Shown: positions 38,401 to 47,282, counted from the stretch's first letter. The stretch: 64,000 nucleotides of DNA from Arthrobacter sp. SLBN-100 (GCF_006715305.1 NZ_VFMY01000001.1:4402001-4466000); one strand, 5' to 3'. Notes: a model not told the origin generated them from the sequence alone. Translations and numbers: made by a program.

Positions 38401-38582
38401 CTTTCACCGTCATGTGCTGGAAGCCGCACGGCACCACCTACGGTGGCGACGGCCAGTGGTACTACATCATGCGGGGATCACCGAACGAGACACGCTGGAT
38501 CAATTCCACGCACACCTCAATTGGTGCGCCCGCTCAGAGCGGCGTCCCGCTGTGCACCTTCCCGGTAGGAGCCACGCCATAG
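32418..38582 (+). CDS. Giant membrane-anchored Ig-like/fibronectin-III surface protein, copy 1
   Basis: The 2,054-residue protein has a short basic N-terminus, one membrane helix (about residues 24-45), then a region of VWVV/VFVDD/RIYSADP-type strands (about 50-390) suggesting a beta-propeller. About ten Big_9/cadherin-like repeats follow (about 400-1470), most with a calcium-type LxNDxDPxGG motif, then about five fibronectin III domains (1480-1955), and a terminal domain with Cys and Trp residues (SFTVMCWKPHG, QWYYIMRG) that may be SH3-like. The GTG at 32418 follows GGGGGA; the frame is open further upstream but lacks a signal. It heads the cluster and has a paralogue directly downstream. 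Probably extracellular, in adhesion or envelope architecture. Confidence 0.85.
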   Translation: MKFRRPARSNTPGTSGGRFRSRRLVGGTAFGAVVAVVVTGAVLYPGFKATEVELNDGGVWVVSKSRNAVGRLNYPSRVLDGAVTPASTTFDILQDAGEVFVDDESGSTLNQVSPANMRLGGDKQLPGAADVSFGSSVISVTDAASGKVWAVSPSTVNGFDEEASEPVLVGSAGTVSAVGADDRIYSADPKSGVVTVTSVDANGEDTSSESETWGGLKGSGDLQITVVGDKPVLLDAAAGALFLPGGKRLVLENAREARLQQGGPASDFVAVSTPKALLKQPLDGGTAKTVGFGGEGVPAAPVQLGGCVHAAWSGANKYVRDCVNDADDKNVDVPKASASPSYVFRVNRDLVVLNDVNSGNVWLVNQNMQLVNNWDDVIPPQQTSEDADKDSADEVQQTVLPDRTKPNSAPVAKPDTFGVRAGKTTILPVLDNDSDPDGDILTVRTPEPLQSGLLSPIYGATGFQVSIGADKTGSEGFKYTVDDGRGLSGSADVTLNIIPAGENSAPRQKPNRNTTLVVQAGKVVSQNILPDWIDPDGDDLFVVGASGSDPRDQVKIRPDGLLSFQDSGSEPGRKTVTVTVSDGRSTTEGTVTVDVRPAGALPPIANADHLVAVAGVDTVIAPLKNDSDPQGGALRLAQVTPDGNSTAVMGADQQTFTFNSTAPGAHYVTYLATNGPASAQQLVRVDVVPGGGDAAPVAVRDTALLPSGGSVLVDVLGNDSDPSGGVLVVQSVTAADGLPLSVAVLDHSVVRITDLRAQGQLAVKYTISNGKSSATGEISVLVVPAPAKLQAPQAKPDEATVRAGDVVTIPVLDNDTDPNGGKLTLEPGLAQTPDAADGRIFTSGQSVRFIAGGVPKTVYAIYKVTNDSGQSDSQQVTIRIRARDDQLNSRPEPRNLTARVVAGMTVRIPVPLDGVDTDGDSVQLTGVDKAPAMGTAVVKDGYLEFTAAGNAAGTDTFTYRVRDRIGAENTGTVIVGIAPQETNNQKPIAIDDAVDVRPGRKIAVDALTNDSDPDGDPVSLVSNGFEARPELAVEAADGGKVLLTAPAGAGNESVSYKIQDDKKAQAGAVIRIRVSPDAALKIPLAKDDVVNQAETLGKSAVDVPVLKNDADPDGVASELKISLPDGNPNARVTSDGTVQVTLAPEDQLVPYSVTDVDGQAATAVIWVPGQGEQHPTLARTDVVEVMSGKEVTLDLAEYVRVRDGRAPLITQVDKVRVQGAEPDNVVAGNGGALRYAALKDYVGPGSVTFEVTDGTGPDDPAGFKSTLSIITKVIPDPNANHQPTFSGATLDVPKGESATLELGNLAKDVDSGDQEKLKFELDGALPEGFTASVDNGTLKVTPEPAKDAGWKGNIPLKVTDGRSEPVRATVAATVVASNRPLPVANEDVVDKANAGTSETVNVLGNDFNPFPETPLRITSATVETGSAAGQPAVSDDSITVTPASGFKGVMVVRYTVMDKTGDISRQTDGRVRITVRDRPDAPSAPTATDVRSRTAVLKWTPPSDNGAAITKYTVRSGNGFSQDCATTTCTLTGLANDVKYVFTVTATNEVGESDPSPVSNEIRPDEKPSPPDAPTVKAGDKNMEIAWPAAKTEGSPVKNYNLEISPPPANGIAVKNGVTGLSYTWPGLTNGVRYKVRAQAVNELGPSDWGQYSAEDNPAGIPAAPAAPTSSVASSVGTSNQLKVDWNEPNTNGDAIRNYYVTMSGGGGADQTQVVAGTVRTANFTANNSEASYTFTVQAENKAGKGAVSAASAPRRATGKLAQPTGVSATEANTGGAGRSVTINFRELTDAERNGSSYAEVSYTYRASTGQAGPIKPGQTVGGFTNGDTTAITVIANSAVAPSSDASAPATANPYGSPGTPSASGQNGAENQKSLSFSWNSPSTSTNDVAYTQINIDGGGWERVAASGSRTVNTGGFSEPHSIQVQTVNSRGTGGPVASASAQSGAQKTSWATRLNAGMDRSCTDLPGPTSYDPVARTCDGQSGYNRPWMSYMDSFTVMCWKPHGTTYGGDGQWYYIMRGSPNETRWINSTHTSIGAPAQSGVPLCTFPVGATP
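32487..33547 (+). repeat. Near-identical direct repeat, copy 1 (5' part of giant gene 1)
   Basis: 1,061 bp match copy 2 at 38796-39856 with only two visible differences (32849 C/T and 33249 C/T), both silent. The edges are abrupt. Codons inside end mostly in G or T (GTG, GGT, GTT, TTG, GCG, GAT), whereas the flanks use C-ending codons. Encodes residues 24-377, i.e. membrane helix plus propeller-like region. Confidence 0.95.
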
Positions 38583-38747
38583 CCGGGCTGGGCGGGGTAC
38601 GTGCTGCACGCCGCCGCCGTTGGGCAGAGCTCCCCATCGCGGGGCTGGAAGGGGTTGGGTAGGCTTGCGCCGGGGAAAAAAGAGTCTCGTGCCAATCCCG
38701 CGAACGGGCTGCCGTACGGCCACACAATCTGGGGGAAAAGTAACGCT

Positions 38748-41700
38748 GTGACAAGTCTGCTGGGGAAGCTTGGGCTGAAAAGGCGACACAAGAAGCTCGT
38801 GGGTGGTACTGCGTTTGGTGCTGTTGTTGCTGTGGTGGTGACGGGTGCTGTGTTGTATCCGGGGTTTAAGGCCACTGAGGTGGAGTTGAACGATGGTGGC
38901 GTGTGGGTGGTGTCGAAGTCCAGGAACGCGGTGGGGCGGTTGAATTATCCTTCGCGGGTTTTGGATGGTGCGGTGACTCCGGCGTCGACGACGTTTGATA
39001 TTTTGCAGGATGCCGGGGAGGTGTTTGTTGATGATGAGTCCGGCTCAACGTTGAACCAGGTGTCGCCGGCGAACATGCGCCTGGGCGGGGATAAGCAGTT
39101 GCCTGGTGCTGCTGATGTGAGTTTTGGGTCCTCGGTGATTTCGGTGACTGACGCGGCTTCGGGCAAGGTGTGGGCAGTATCGCCGTCCACGGTGAATGGT
39201 TTTGATGAGGAGGCGTCCGAGCCGGTGCTGGTGGGTTCGGCGGGGACTGTGTCGGCGGTGGGGGCGGATGACCGGATTTATTCGGCGGATCCGAAGTCGG
39301 GTGTGGTGACGGTGACCAGTGTGGACGCCAATGGTGAGGACACGTCGTCGGAGTCTGAGACCTGGGGTGGGTTGAAGGGTTCGGGGGATCTGCAGATCAC
39401 GGTGGTGGGGGATAAGCCGGTGTTGCTGGATGCGGCGGCGGGGGCGTTGTTCCTGCCGGGCGGTAAGCGGCTGGTGTTGGAGAATGCGCGGGAGGCGAGG
39501 CTGCAGCAGGGTGGTCCTGCCAGTGATTTTGTGGCGGTTTCCACGCCGAAGGCGCTGTTGAAGCAGCCGCTGGATGGCGGTACGGCGAAAACGGTGGGGT
39601 TCGGCGGCGAGGGCGTCCCGGCGGCCCCGGTGCAGTTGGGCGGGTGTGTACACGCGGCGTGGTCGGGGGCGAACAAGTATGTCCGGGACTGTGTCAACGA
39701 TGCTGATGATAAGAACGTGGATGTGCCGAAGGCGAGTGCGTCGCCGTCGTATGTTTTCCGGGTGAACCGGGACCTGGTGGTCCTGAACGATGTGAACTCG
39801 GGCAATGTGTGGCTGGTGAACCAGAACATGCAGCTGGTCAACAACTGGGACGACGTTGTTCCGCCCAAAAATGAATCAGACGAGCAGGACCAGGAATCGG
39901 CGGACAACAACACCATCAACGTCCTGCCGGACCGCACCAAACCCAACCGTCCGCCGGAAACCAAGCCCGACGCCGTCGGCGTCCGCCCGGGCCGGACTAC
40001 CATCCTCAGCGTCCTTGACAATGACTCCGATCCCGACGGCGACGTTCTCACCGCGGCCGTGACTGACTCCGGCCCCAAGGCCGGCACCCTGGAGAACATT
40101 TACGGCGGCACCGCCTTCCAGGTCTCGGTTCCGGCGGACGCGAAACCGGGGACGGAGGCGTTCAGCTACAACGCCTCGGACGGCCGCGGCCTCTCCGCCA
40201 CCGGCCAGGTGACCCTGAGCGTGGTTGGCCCGAAGGAGAACAAACCACCCCAGTTCAAGCGCGGCGACAACACCACCATGCTGGTGGAACAGGGCAAAAC
40301 CGTCAGCCAGAACATCCTCACCGACTGGATTGATCCCGACGGCGACGACCTGGTCCTCCTGGACGCCAAGGCAGACAATGACCAGGACCAAGTCAAGGTC
40401 CGGCGCGACGGCCTGCTGACGTTCCAGGATTCCGGCGCGACCGCCGGGAAAAAGAACGTGGAGGTCACCATCTGGGACGGCCGCGCCACGGTCACCGGAA
40501 AAGTGGTGGTGAACGTCCAGCCCCCGGGTGCCTTGGCCCCTGTGGTCAACGCCGACCACGTCACGGCCGTGTTGGGCCAGGACCTTGTCATTGCCCCGCT
40601 GAAGAACGACGTTGATCCCAACGGAGGTGCCCTCCGGCTGGCCCAGGTGGAAGCCAACGCCCCCGTCGAGCTGGGCCCCGTCACCGACGGCGGCACGTTC
40701 ACGTTCCGCAGCACCACCCCAGGTCCGGTCTACCTCACCTACATCGCCAGCAACGGGCCGCAAAGCAGCCAGGGCCTCATCCGGGTGGATGTGGAATCCG
40801 GCGACGACACCGGCAACCCCGTGGCCGTCCACGACGTCGCGCTGATGCCAACGGGCGGAAGCGTGCTGCTGGACCCGCTCGCCAACGATTCTGATCCGTC
40901 CGGCGGCGTCCTGGTGTTGCAGTCCGTGAAGCTCCCCGAGAGTTCCACTGCCTCGGTCAGTGTGATCAACCACAGCGTCCTGCGCATCACGGACATCCTG
41001 GGGACCAAGGATCCCATCCTTTTCGAATACACCATGTCCAACGGGAAGAAGTCGGCCACCGGCAGCGTCTCGGTGGTCCCGGTCCCGGCCCCCGCCGTCG
41101 TGGAAGCACCCCAGCCCAAGCCGGACGAAGTGAATGTCCGGGTGAGCGACGTCGTCACTATCCCTGTGCTCGACAACGACACCCACCCGCAGGGCCAGGA
41201 ACTGACCGTGGATCCAGTCCTGCCGCAGGGGGTGGACCCGGCGGACGGGAAAAGCTTCGTCTCGGAGAACGCCGTCCGTTTCATTGCCGGCAGCCAGCCC
41301 AAGACGGTCCGGGCCATCTACAACGCCGTGGACCCGCAGGGCCAAAAAAGGGCCGCCGCCGTGACCATCCATATCCTGCCGCTGGAAGGCGCAGCGAACT
41401 CGCGTCCGCAGCCGCGGAACCTGACCGCACGGGTGGTTGCCGGCGGTAGGGTCAGGATTCCTGTCCCGCTGGACGGCATCGATCCGGACGGCGATTCGGT
41501 CCAGCTGACCGGCATCGACAGCACCCCGGCCATGGGCACCGCCACCGTCGGCAGCAACTTCATCGACTTCACGGCGGCCGGGGACGGCGCCGGCACCGAC
41601 ACGTTCCGCTATAAGGTGGTGGACCGGCAGGGCGCAGCCAACACCGGCACGGTGACTGTTGGGGTCGCCCCGCGCGGCGAGGTCAACCAGAAACCGACTC

Positions 41701-44700
41701 CTGTCGACGACGAGGTAAGGGTCCGGCCCGGCCGGCAGATCGCCGTCGACGCCACCGGAAATGATACGGACCCCGACGGCGACCTCATCCGCATCCTGAC
41801 GGACGGCATCGAAGCTGATCCGGCACTTCAGGCCACGGTGAGCAAGGCCAGCGGCAGGATCATCCTGCTGGCGCCGGGCGAAGCCGGAACCGTCAACGTG
41901 CGCTACACCATCGCCGACGACAGGGACGCCTCGGCGCAGGCGGCCATCCGTGTGGTGGTGGACAACGAGGTGCCCCTCAAGGCGCCCATCGCCCGGGACG
42001 ACAGGGTGACGTCCGCCCAGACCCTGGGAAAGACCGCTGTAGATGTCCCCGTCCTGAAAAACGACGAGGACCCCGACGGCGTGGGCGAAAACCTCCAGAT
42101 CAGCACGGAGGCCACCACGGCACGGCCCGGCGCGGAGGGCAACATGGTGGTGGACCTTACCGGGCAGCCGCAGCTCATCCCGTACACCGTGGAGGACGTG
42201 GATGGCCAGCAGTCGACGGCGGTGATCTGGGTCCCCGGCCTGGGACAGCAGGTGCCTACCCTGGCCAAGGATGAGGTCATCGAGGTCATCGCGGGCCAGG
42301 CCGTGAACGTTGACCTGGACGAGTGGGTGAAGGTCCGCGAGGGCCGCTCGCCGCGGCTGACCCAGGCGGACCGGATCAAACTGATCGGCGCCGACGGCGG
42401 CGATCCCGTGACCGGGGACGGCACCGGCCTGAAGTACGCGGCCGGTCTGGATTACGTGGGCCCCGGGTCGCTGACCTTCGAAGTGACGGACGGAACCGGC
42501 CCGGATGATCCGGCGGGCCTGAAGTCCACGCTCAGCATCCGCACCAAGGTGCTGCCCGATCCGAACAAGAACAATCCGCCCGAGCTCCTGGGCGCCACCG
42601 TGGACGTCCCGAAGGGTGACTCCGCCAGCACCGACCTGGGCAAGCTCACCTCGGACCCGGACCGGGATGACGTCGACAAGATGAAGTACGAGCTGGTGGG
42701 CGGTTCAACTGCAGGCTTCAACGCCAGCATTGACGGAAAGAATCTTAAGGTTTCCGCGGCGGACTCCAGCGGCACCGGAACCACCGCGGCCGTCCAGGTC
42801 AAGGCCCGGGATCCCCGCGGACTCGAAGCCACTGCCACCTACCAGTTGGCCGTGACGGCCTCGAACCGGCCCAAGCCGGTGGCGAATGACGATCTCGAAC
42901 CCAACGCCGCGGCGGGAAAGCCGGTGACCGTCAACGTCCTGGCCAACGATGCCAACCCCTTCCCGGAAACTGCGCTGAAGATCATCGCGGCCGGGACCGA
43001 AACCGGCAGCGGCAACGTGGAAGTCAACGGAGACTCGGTGACCGTGACACCCGCCCCTGGCTTCACCGGAACCATGGTGGTGTCCTATATGGTGGCCGAC
43101 AAGACGGGGGATTCTACCCGGCAGGCCACAGCCCGCATCCGGCTGACCGTCAAGGACAAGCCCCAGGCGCCCGCCACCCCCCAGGCCCAGAGCGTGGGGG
43201 ACAGGACGGCGCTGCTGAACTGGACGGCGCCCGCGGACCGCGGCTCGCCCATCACCAAGTACACCGTGTACGGCGAGGGCGGGTTCCAGCAGGACTGCGC
43301 GGCCAACACGTGCACGCTCAACGGGCTGGTCAACAACACCACGTACCACTTCCAGGTGACGGCCACCAACGAGTTCGGTGAGTCGGACCGGTCGCCCGCT
43401 TCCGCGGAGGTGCGCCCGGACGTCAAGCCCGAGACCCCTCTGGCGCCCTCGCTGAAGTTCGGCGACAAGGAGCTGTCCATCAACTGGACCGCACCGGCCA
43501 GCAAGGGCTCGCCGGTGAAGTCCTACGACCTGGAGATTTCACCGCCGCCGCCGGGACAGAACGCCCAGATCCAGAACCTGACCGCTGTCAGCTACGTCTG
43601 GAAAGGCCTGCAGAACGGCGTCTCCTACAAAATACGGGTCCTGGCGCGCAATGACGCCAAGGAACCGTCGGAGTGGAGCCCCTATTCGGCCGCCGAGGTT
43701 CCCGCCGGCGTCCCGGCGACGCCCACCGCGCCCACTGCTGCCCAGGCGGGTTCGCTCGGTTCGCAAAGCCAGCTGAAGGTCAGCTGGGCTGCGCCCAACA
43801 ACAACGGCGATGCCGTATCCGCCTACACCCTGACCACCCTCCGGGGTGGGGCAGTGGTATCCAGCCAGCAGGTTGCCGGCACTTCGCAGAACGTCACGGT
43901 GGACAACTCCGAAACCAACTACACCTTCACGGTCTCGGCCACCAACAAGGCAGGAACCAGCGGGACAAGCCCCCAGTCGGCAGCCATCCGGGCAGTGGGC
44001 AAGCCGGGAACCGTGGCCGCTCCCACGGCATCCCTTGTGGAGACCGACGGAAACGGCGGCAAGATCGACGTGCGCTTCACCGTGCTGACTGACGCGCAGC
44101 GAAATGGTTCCGCCCCCGGGGAAATCACGTACCGGTACAGCCTCACATCCGGAGGAGGAAGCGGAAGCATCCCTGCCGGCGGAGGCGTTGTTGCGGCATC
44201 GAACGGGACCAACACGGCTGTGGTGGTGTGGGCTGTATCGTCCCGCAGCACCGCTGCAGGGGATGCCAGCGCCCCCTCCAACTCGGTCAACCCCTACGGC
44301 CTGGCAGATGCCCCGGTGGTGACAGGTGCCAACAAGCCCGTCGGAGAAAGGTCGGTTTCCTGGACGTGGACCCAGCCCAACGGAAACGGCCGGCCCGTCA
44401 CCGGTTACCAGTACAGCCTCGACGGCGGCGCCTGGACCAACACCGACGCCCGCTCGTTCTCCACTGGCGCGGGTTACGGCGAGACGCACACCTTGAGGGT
44501 ACGGGCCATCAGTGCAGGGCAGCCGGGCCGGATCGGCAGCGACACGTCCCGGAGCGGCGCGGCGCCGCCGCCCCCGCAGCCCACCGCATGGAGCATCACC
44601 GCCACGCCGGTGCGCAGCTGCACCGAGCCCGGTTACGGCGTCGACAGCTTCCGCGCCGGCAACCCCTCCAGCTGCCAGAGTCCAGGCAAGTGGATGCCGG

Positions 44701-44867
44701 AAAACCAGCCGGCTGACTCTGACTTCTATGTGGTCTGGTACAAGACCAACGAGAATCCCTCCGGGATCTGGTACCACCTCACCAGCGGTGCGGCTGCCGG
44801 CAACTACGTCCGCAGCGACACCACCAACCGCCCCGGCAACCCGCCCGCGGGAATGCCACAGCGATAG
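38748..44867 (+). CDS. Giant membrane-anchored Ig-like/fibronectin-III surface protein, copy 2
   Basis: The 2,039-residue paralogue has the same domain order as copy 1: basic N-terminus (KRRHKK), membrane helix (17-38), propeller-like region (to about 370), Big_9/cadherin-like repeats in register with copy 1, fibronectin III domains from about 1470, and a C-terminal WYKTNENPSGIWYHL-type domain. After the shared tract the two proteins diverge clearly, so the duplication is old although the 5' tract is recent. GTG at 38748 follows the same CTGGGGGAA leader element seen before copy 1. Gap between the two genes is 165 nt; the MoxR gene follows after 57 nt. Confidence 0.85.
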   Translation: MTSLLGKLGLKRRHKKLVGGTAFGAVVAVVVTGAVLYPGFKATEVELNDGGVWVVSKSRNAVGRLNYPSRVLDGAVTPASTTFDILQDAGEVFVDDESGSTLNQVSPANMRLGGDKQLPGAADVSFGSSVISVTDAASGKVWAVSPSTVNGFDEEASEPVLVGSAGTVSAVGADDRIYSADPKSGVVTVTSVDANGEDTSSESETWGGLKGSGDLQITVVGDKPVLLDAAAGALFLPGGKRLVLENAREARLQQGGPASDFVAVSTPKALLKQPLDGGTAKTVGFGGEGVPAAPVQLGGCVHAAWSGANKYVRDCVNDADDKNVDVPKASASPSYVFRVNRDLVVLNDVNSGNVWLVNQNMQLVNNWDDVVPPKNESDEQDQESADNNTINVLPDRTKPNRPPETKPDAVGVRPGRTTILSVLDNDSDPDGDVLTAAVTDSGPKAGTLENIYGGTAFQVSVPADAKPGTEAFSYNASDGRGLSATGQVTLSVVGPKENKPPQFKRGDNTTMLVEQGKTVSQNILTDWIDPDGDDLVLLDAKADNDQDQVKVRRDGLLTFQDSGATAGKKNVEVTIWDGRATVTGKVVVNVQPPGALAPVVNADHVTAVLGQDLVIAPLKNDVDPNGGALRLAQVEANAPVELGPVTDGGTFTFRSTTPGPVYLTYIASNGPQSSQGLIRVDVESGDDTGNPVAVHDVALMPTGGSVLLDPLANDSDPSGGVLVLQSVKLPESSTASVSVINHSVLRITDILGTKDPILFEYTMSNGKKSATGSVSVVPVPAPAVVEAPQPKPDEVNVRVSDVVTIPVLDNDTHPQGQELTVDPVLPQGVDPADGKSFVSENAVRFIAGSQPKTVRAIYNAVDPQGQKRAAAVTIHILPLEGAANSRPQPRNLTARVVAGGRVRIPVPLDGIDPDGDSVQLTGIDSTPAMGTATVGSNFIDFTAAGDGAGTDTFRYKVVDRQGAANTGTVTVGVAPRGEVNQKPTPVDDEVRVRPGRQIAVDATGNDTDPDGDLIRILTDGIEADPALQATVSKASGRIILLAPGEAGTVNVRYTIADDRDASAQAAIRVVVDNEVPLKAPIARDDRVTSAQTLGKTAVDVPVLKNDEDPDGVGENLQISTEATTARPGAEGNMVVDLTGQPQLIPYTVEDVDGQQSTAVIWVPGLGQQVPTLAKDEVIEVIAGQAVNVDLDEWVKVREGRSPRLTQADRIKLIGADGGDPVTGDGTGLKYAAGLDYVGPGSLTFEVTDGTGPDDPAGLKSTLSIRTKVLPDPNKNNPPELLGATVDVPKGDSASTDLGKLTSDPDRDDVDKMKYELVGGSTAGFNASIDGKNLKVSAADSSGTGTTAAVQVKARDPRGLEATATYQLAVTASNRPKPVANDDLEPNAAAGKPVTVNVLANDANPFPETALKIIAAGTETGSGNVEVNGDSVTVTPAPGFTGTMVVSYMVADKTGDSTRQATARIRLTVKDKPQAPATPQAQSVGDRTALLNWTAPADRGSPITKYTVYGEGGFQQDCAANTCTLNGLVNNTTYHFQVTATNEFGESDRSPASAEVRPDVKPETPLAPSLKFGDKELSINWTAPASKGSPVKSYDLEISPPPPGQNAQIQNLTAVSYVWKGLQNGVSYKIRVLARNDAKEPSEWSPYSAAEVPAGVPATPTAPTAAQAGSLGSQSQLKVSWAAPNNNGDAVSAYTLTTLRGGAVVSSQQVAGTSQNVTVDNSETNYTFTVSATNKAGTSGTSPQSAAIRAVGKPGTVAAPTASLVETDGNGGKIDVRFTVLTDAQRNGSAPGEITYRYSLTSGGGSGSIPAGGGVVAASNGTNTAVVVWAVSSRSTAAGDASAPSNSVNPYGLADAPVVTGANKPVGERSVSWTWTQPNGNGRPVTGYQYSLDGGAWTNTDARSFSTGAGYGETHTLRVRAISAGQPGRIGSDTSRSGAAPPPPQPTAWSITATPVRSCTEPGYGVDSFRAGNPSSCQSPGKWMPENQPADSDFYVVWYKTNENPSGIWYHLTSGAAAGNYVRSDTTNRPGNPPAGMPQR
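38796..39856 (+). repeat. Near-identical direct repeat, copy 2 (5' part of giant gene 2)
   Basis: Partner of 32487-33547 at a constant offset of 6,309 bp with no indels. The same orientation means that recombination between copies would delete 6.3 kb and leave one intact chimeric gene. Confidence 0.95.
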
Positions 44868-44924
44868 GCGCCCGCCGGCGTCGTACCAGCTGACCCGTAC
44901 CGTTTCCAAAGAAAAGGACCAACC

Positions 44925-45896
44925 ATGACCATGACCACCGAGCAGGCCGCCTGGTTTGCAGACACCTTCGACAAGCTCGTCGCCAACGTGGGGCAGGCAG
45001 TCCTGGGCAAAGAACACGTTATCCGGCTGACCTTCACGGCCATGCTGGCCGAGGGGCACGTCCTGTTTGAAGACGCCCCCGGCACCGGCAAGACCTCGCT
45101 GGCGCGTGCCCTGGCTGCCACCGTGCAGGGGTCCAACAACCGCATCCAGTTCACCCCGGACCTCCTGCCCTCAGACGTCACCGGCGTGACCATCTACGAC
45201 CAGAAGACGCAGAAGTTCGAGTTCCACAAGGGCCCGATCTTCAACAACATCGTCCTGGCTGACGAAATCAACCGGGCCTCGCCGAAGACCCAGTCGGCTC
45301 TGCTGGAGGTCATGGAGGAATCCCGTGTGACGGTGGACGGCGTCACCTACGAGGCCGGCCGGCCGTTCATGGTGATGGCAACGCAGAACCCCATCGAACA
45401 GGCCGGTACCTACCGGCTGCCGGAAGCACAACTCGACCGCTTCCTGATCAAGACGTCCATCGGATACCCGGACCACGCGTCCACAGTCCGGCTCCTAGGC
45501 GGCTCGAACCTGAAGGACCGCTCGCTGGAACTCTCCGCCGTCATCACCACCCAGGCAGTGGCGGACATGGCCGACCTCGCCGCCACCGCCCATGTGGACA
45601 CTGCAGTCCTGGAATACATCTCCCGGCTCTGCGAGGAAACCCGCAGTGCACCGGAAACCCGGCTGGGGGTCTCCGTGCGCGGTGCCTTGGCCATGGTGCG
45701 TGCGGCGAAGGTCTGGGCCGCCTCCCAGGGCCGGAACTTCGTCCTTCCGGACGACGTCAAGGAACTCGCCCCCGTGGTGTGGACCCACCGCTTCGTGATG
45801 GATCCCGAAGCGGAGTTCTCGGGTGCTACCCCCGAGGCCGTCCTGGCCCGCATCCTGGCGGACGTGGCCGCGCCGCAGCAGCGCACCAACGCCTGA
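44925..45896 (+). CDS. MoxR-family AAA+ ATPase
   Basis: The 323-residue protein has Walker A APGTGKT (GTGKT at residues 53-57), Walker B VLADEINR, sensor-1 MATQNP and the C-terminal lid domain. MoxR ATPases act as chaperones that activate or assemble partner complexes and are regularly encoded with DUF58 and transglutaminase proteins, as here. AAAGGA lies 6 nt before the ATG. Its place between giant surface proteins and the DUF58 gene suggests a role in their maturation. Confidence 0.93.
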   Translation: MTMTTEQAAWFADTFDKLVANVGQAVLGKEHVIRLTFTAMLAEGHVLFEDAPGTGKTSLARALAATVQGSNNRIQFTPDLLPSDVTGVTIYDQKTQKFEFHKGPIFNNIVLADEINRASPKTQSALLEVMEESRVTVDGVTYEAGRPFMVMATQNPIEQAGTYRLPEAQLDRFLIKTSIGYPDHASTVRLLGGSNLKDRSLELSAVITTQAVADMADLAATAHVDTAVLEYISRLCEETRSAPETRLGVSVRGALAMVRAAKVWAASQGRNFVLPDDVKELAPVVWTHRFVMDPEAEFSGATPEAVLARILADVAAPQQRTNA

Positions 45897-45950
45897 CCGC
45901 CGCACCCGGCGGCAACTACTCCACCCATCGCAACCCACGAAGGTTCACAT

Positions 45951-47282
45951 ATGTCCACCGGCACCCCGTTGACCCGGATCGCCGCGCGCCTCAGGCAACC
46001 TTTCCACCGGAACGGCCAGCCCACGCGCCTGCACCCGTCCGCCGTCTGGGCTGAGGCCAGCAGCACTGCCGGGCTTGTCCTGGCCCCTGCCTGGCGTGCA
46101 GCCAGGGAGGCGTGGCTCAGGCACGCCTGGCCCGTCCTCTCGGTGGTCAGCGTGCTGGGCTGGTCCGTACTGGCCGCCGCCATCCTGCTCTGGACCGCGG
46201 GGCAAGCCTACGGCTGGCAGGAGGCAAAGGCCGCCGCGGTGGCCGCTTTTGTGATGTTCGTGATCGCCGTGGGCTTCATCCTCGGCCGCTCCACGTACGG
46301 AGTGGTCCTGGACCTTGCCCGGACCCGCGTCGCGGTGGGGGACAGCGCCGTGGGCAGCATCGCCGTCACCAACACCTCCAGCCGGCCCCTGCTGCCCGCC
46401 GCCGTCGAACTGCCCGTGGGCGGTGTCACCGCGGTCTTCCACCTGCCCCGGATGAAACCCCAGCAGGTCCACGAGGACCTCTTCACCATCCCCACCGCAC
46501 GGCGTGCCGTGATCGTGGTCGGACCGGTACGCTCGGTCCGCGCCGACCCCCTGCACCTGTTGCGCCGGCAGGTCCAGTGGACCGTGCCCCAGGATCTCTT
46601 CGTGCATCCCCGCACGGTGGCTCTGGCCGGATCGGCTGCCGGGTTCATCCGTGACCTGGAAGGCATGCCCACCACGGAGCTGTCCAGCGCAGACGTGTCC
46701 TTCCACGCCCTCCGGGACTATGTCCCGGGCGATGACCGGCGGCACATCCACTGGAAAACAACGGCGCGGACCAACAAGCTCATGGTCCGCCAGTTCGAAG
46801 AGACCCGGCGCGCCCACCTCGCCGTGTCCCTGTCCATCAACACGGACGAATACGGCTCGGAAGAGGAATTCGAGATGGCCATTTCCGCTGCCGCCTCCAT
46901 CGGCCGCCAGGCCATCCGCGAGCAGCGCGAGCTGGACGTCCTCACGCAAAGAGGCCCGCTGAGGTGCGAAACCGGCCGGAACATGCTCGATGACATGACC
47001 AGGATCGTGGGGGCACCCATGCGCCGCACCGCCGTCGACCTCGCCAGGACGCTGGCCGATACCGTGCCCAACGCCTCCGTCGTGTTCTTTGTGGTGGGCA
47101 GCAACGTCACCGCCACCCAGCTCAGGTCCGCCGCCGCTTCCGTTCCGCCAGGGGTGCGCAGCCTCGCCGTGCGCGTGGAGGCCGGCGCCGCCTCCAGCAG
47201 GGCGAACATCGCCGACCTGACAGTGCTCACCCTGGGCGACCTCGCCGACCTCGGCATCGTTCTCCGAAAGGCGGCAGCATGA
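45951..47282 (+). CDS. DUF58-domain membrane protein
   Basis: The 443-residue protein has two membrane helices near residues 62-105 and the DUF58 core signature RDYVPGDDRRHIHWKTTART, where the fold becomes von Willebrand A-like. DUF58 proteins are standard partners of MoxR. Its stop overlaps the ATG of the transglutaminase-like gene (ATGA). A clear ribosome site (GAAGG, 8-9 nt) precedes the ATG. Confidence 0.9.
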   Translation: MSTGTPLTRIAARLRQPFHRNGQPTRLHPSAVWAEASSTAGLVLAPAWRAAREAWLRHAWPVLSVVSVLGWSVLAAAILLWTAGQAYGWQEAKAAAVAAFVMFVIAVGFILGRSTYGVVLDLARTRVAVGDSAVGSIAVTNTSSRPLLPAAVELPVGGVTAVFHLPRMKPQQVHEDLFTIPTARRAVIVVGPVRSVRADPLHLLRRQVQWTVPQDLFVHPRTVALAGSAAGFIRDLEGMPTTELSSADVSFHALRDYVPGDDRRHIHWKTTARTNKLMVRQFEETRRAHLAVSLSINTDEYGSEEEFEMAISAAASIGRQAIREQRELDVLTQRGPLRCETGRNMLDDMTRIVGAPMRRTAVDLARTLADTVPNASVVFFVVGSNVTATQLRSAAASVPPGVRSLAVRVEAGAASSRANIADLTVLTLGDLADLGIVLRKAAA

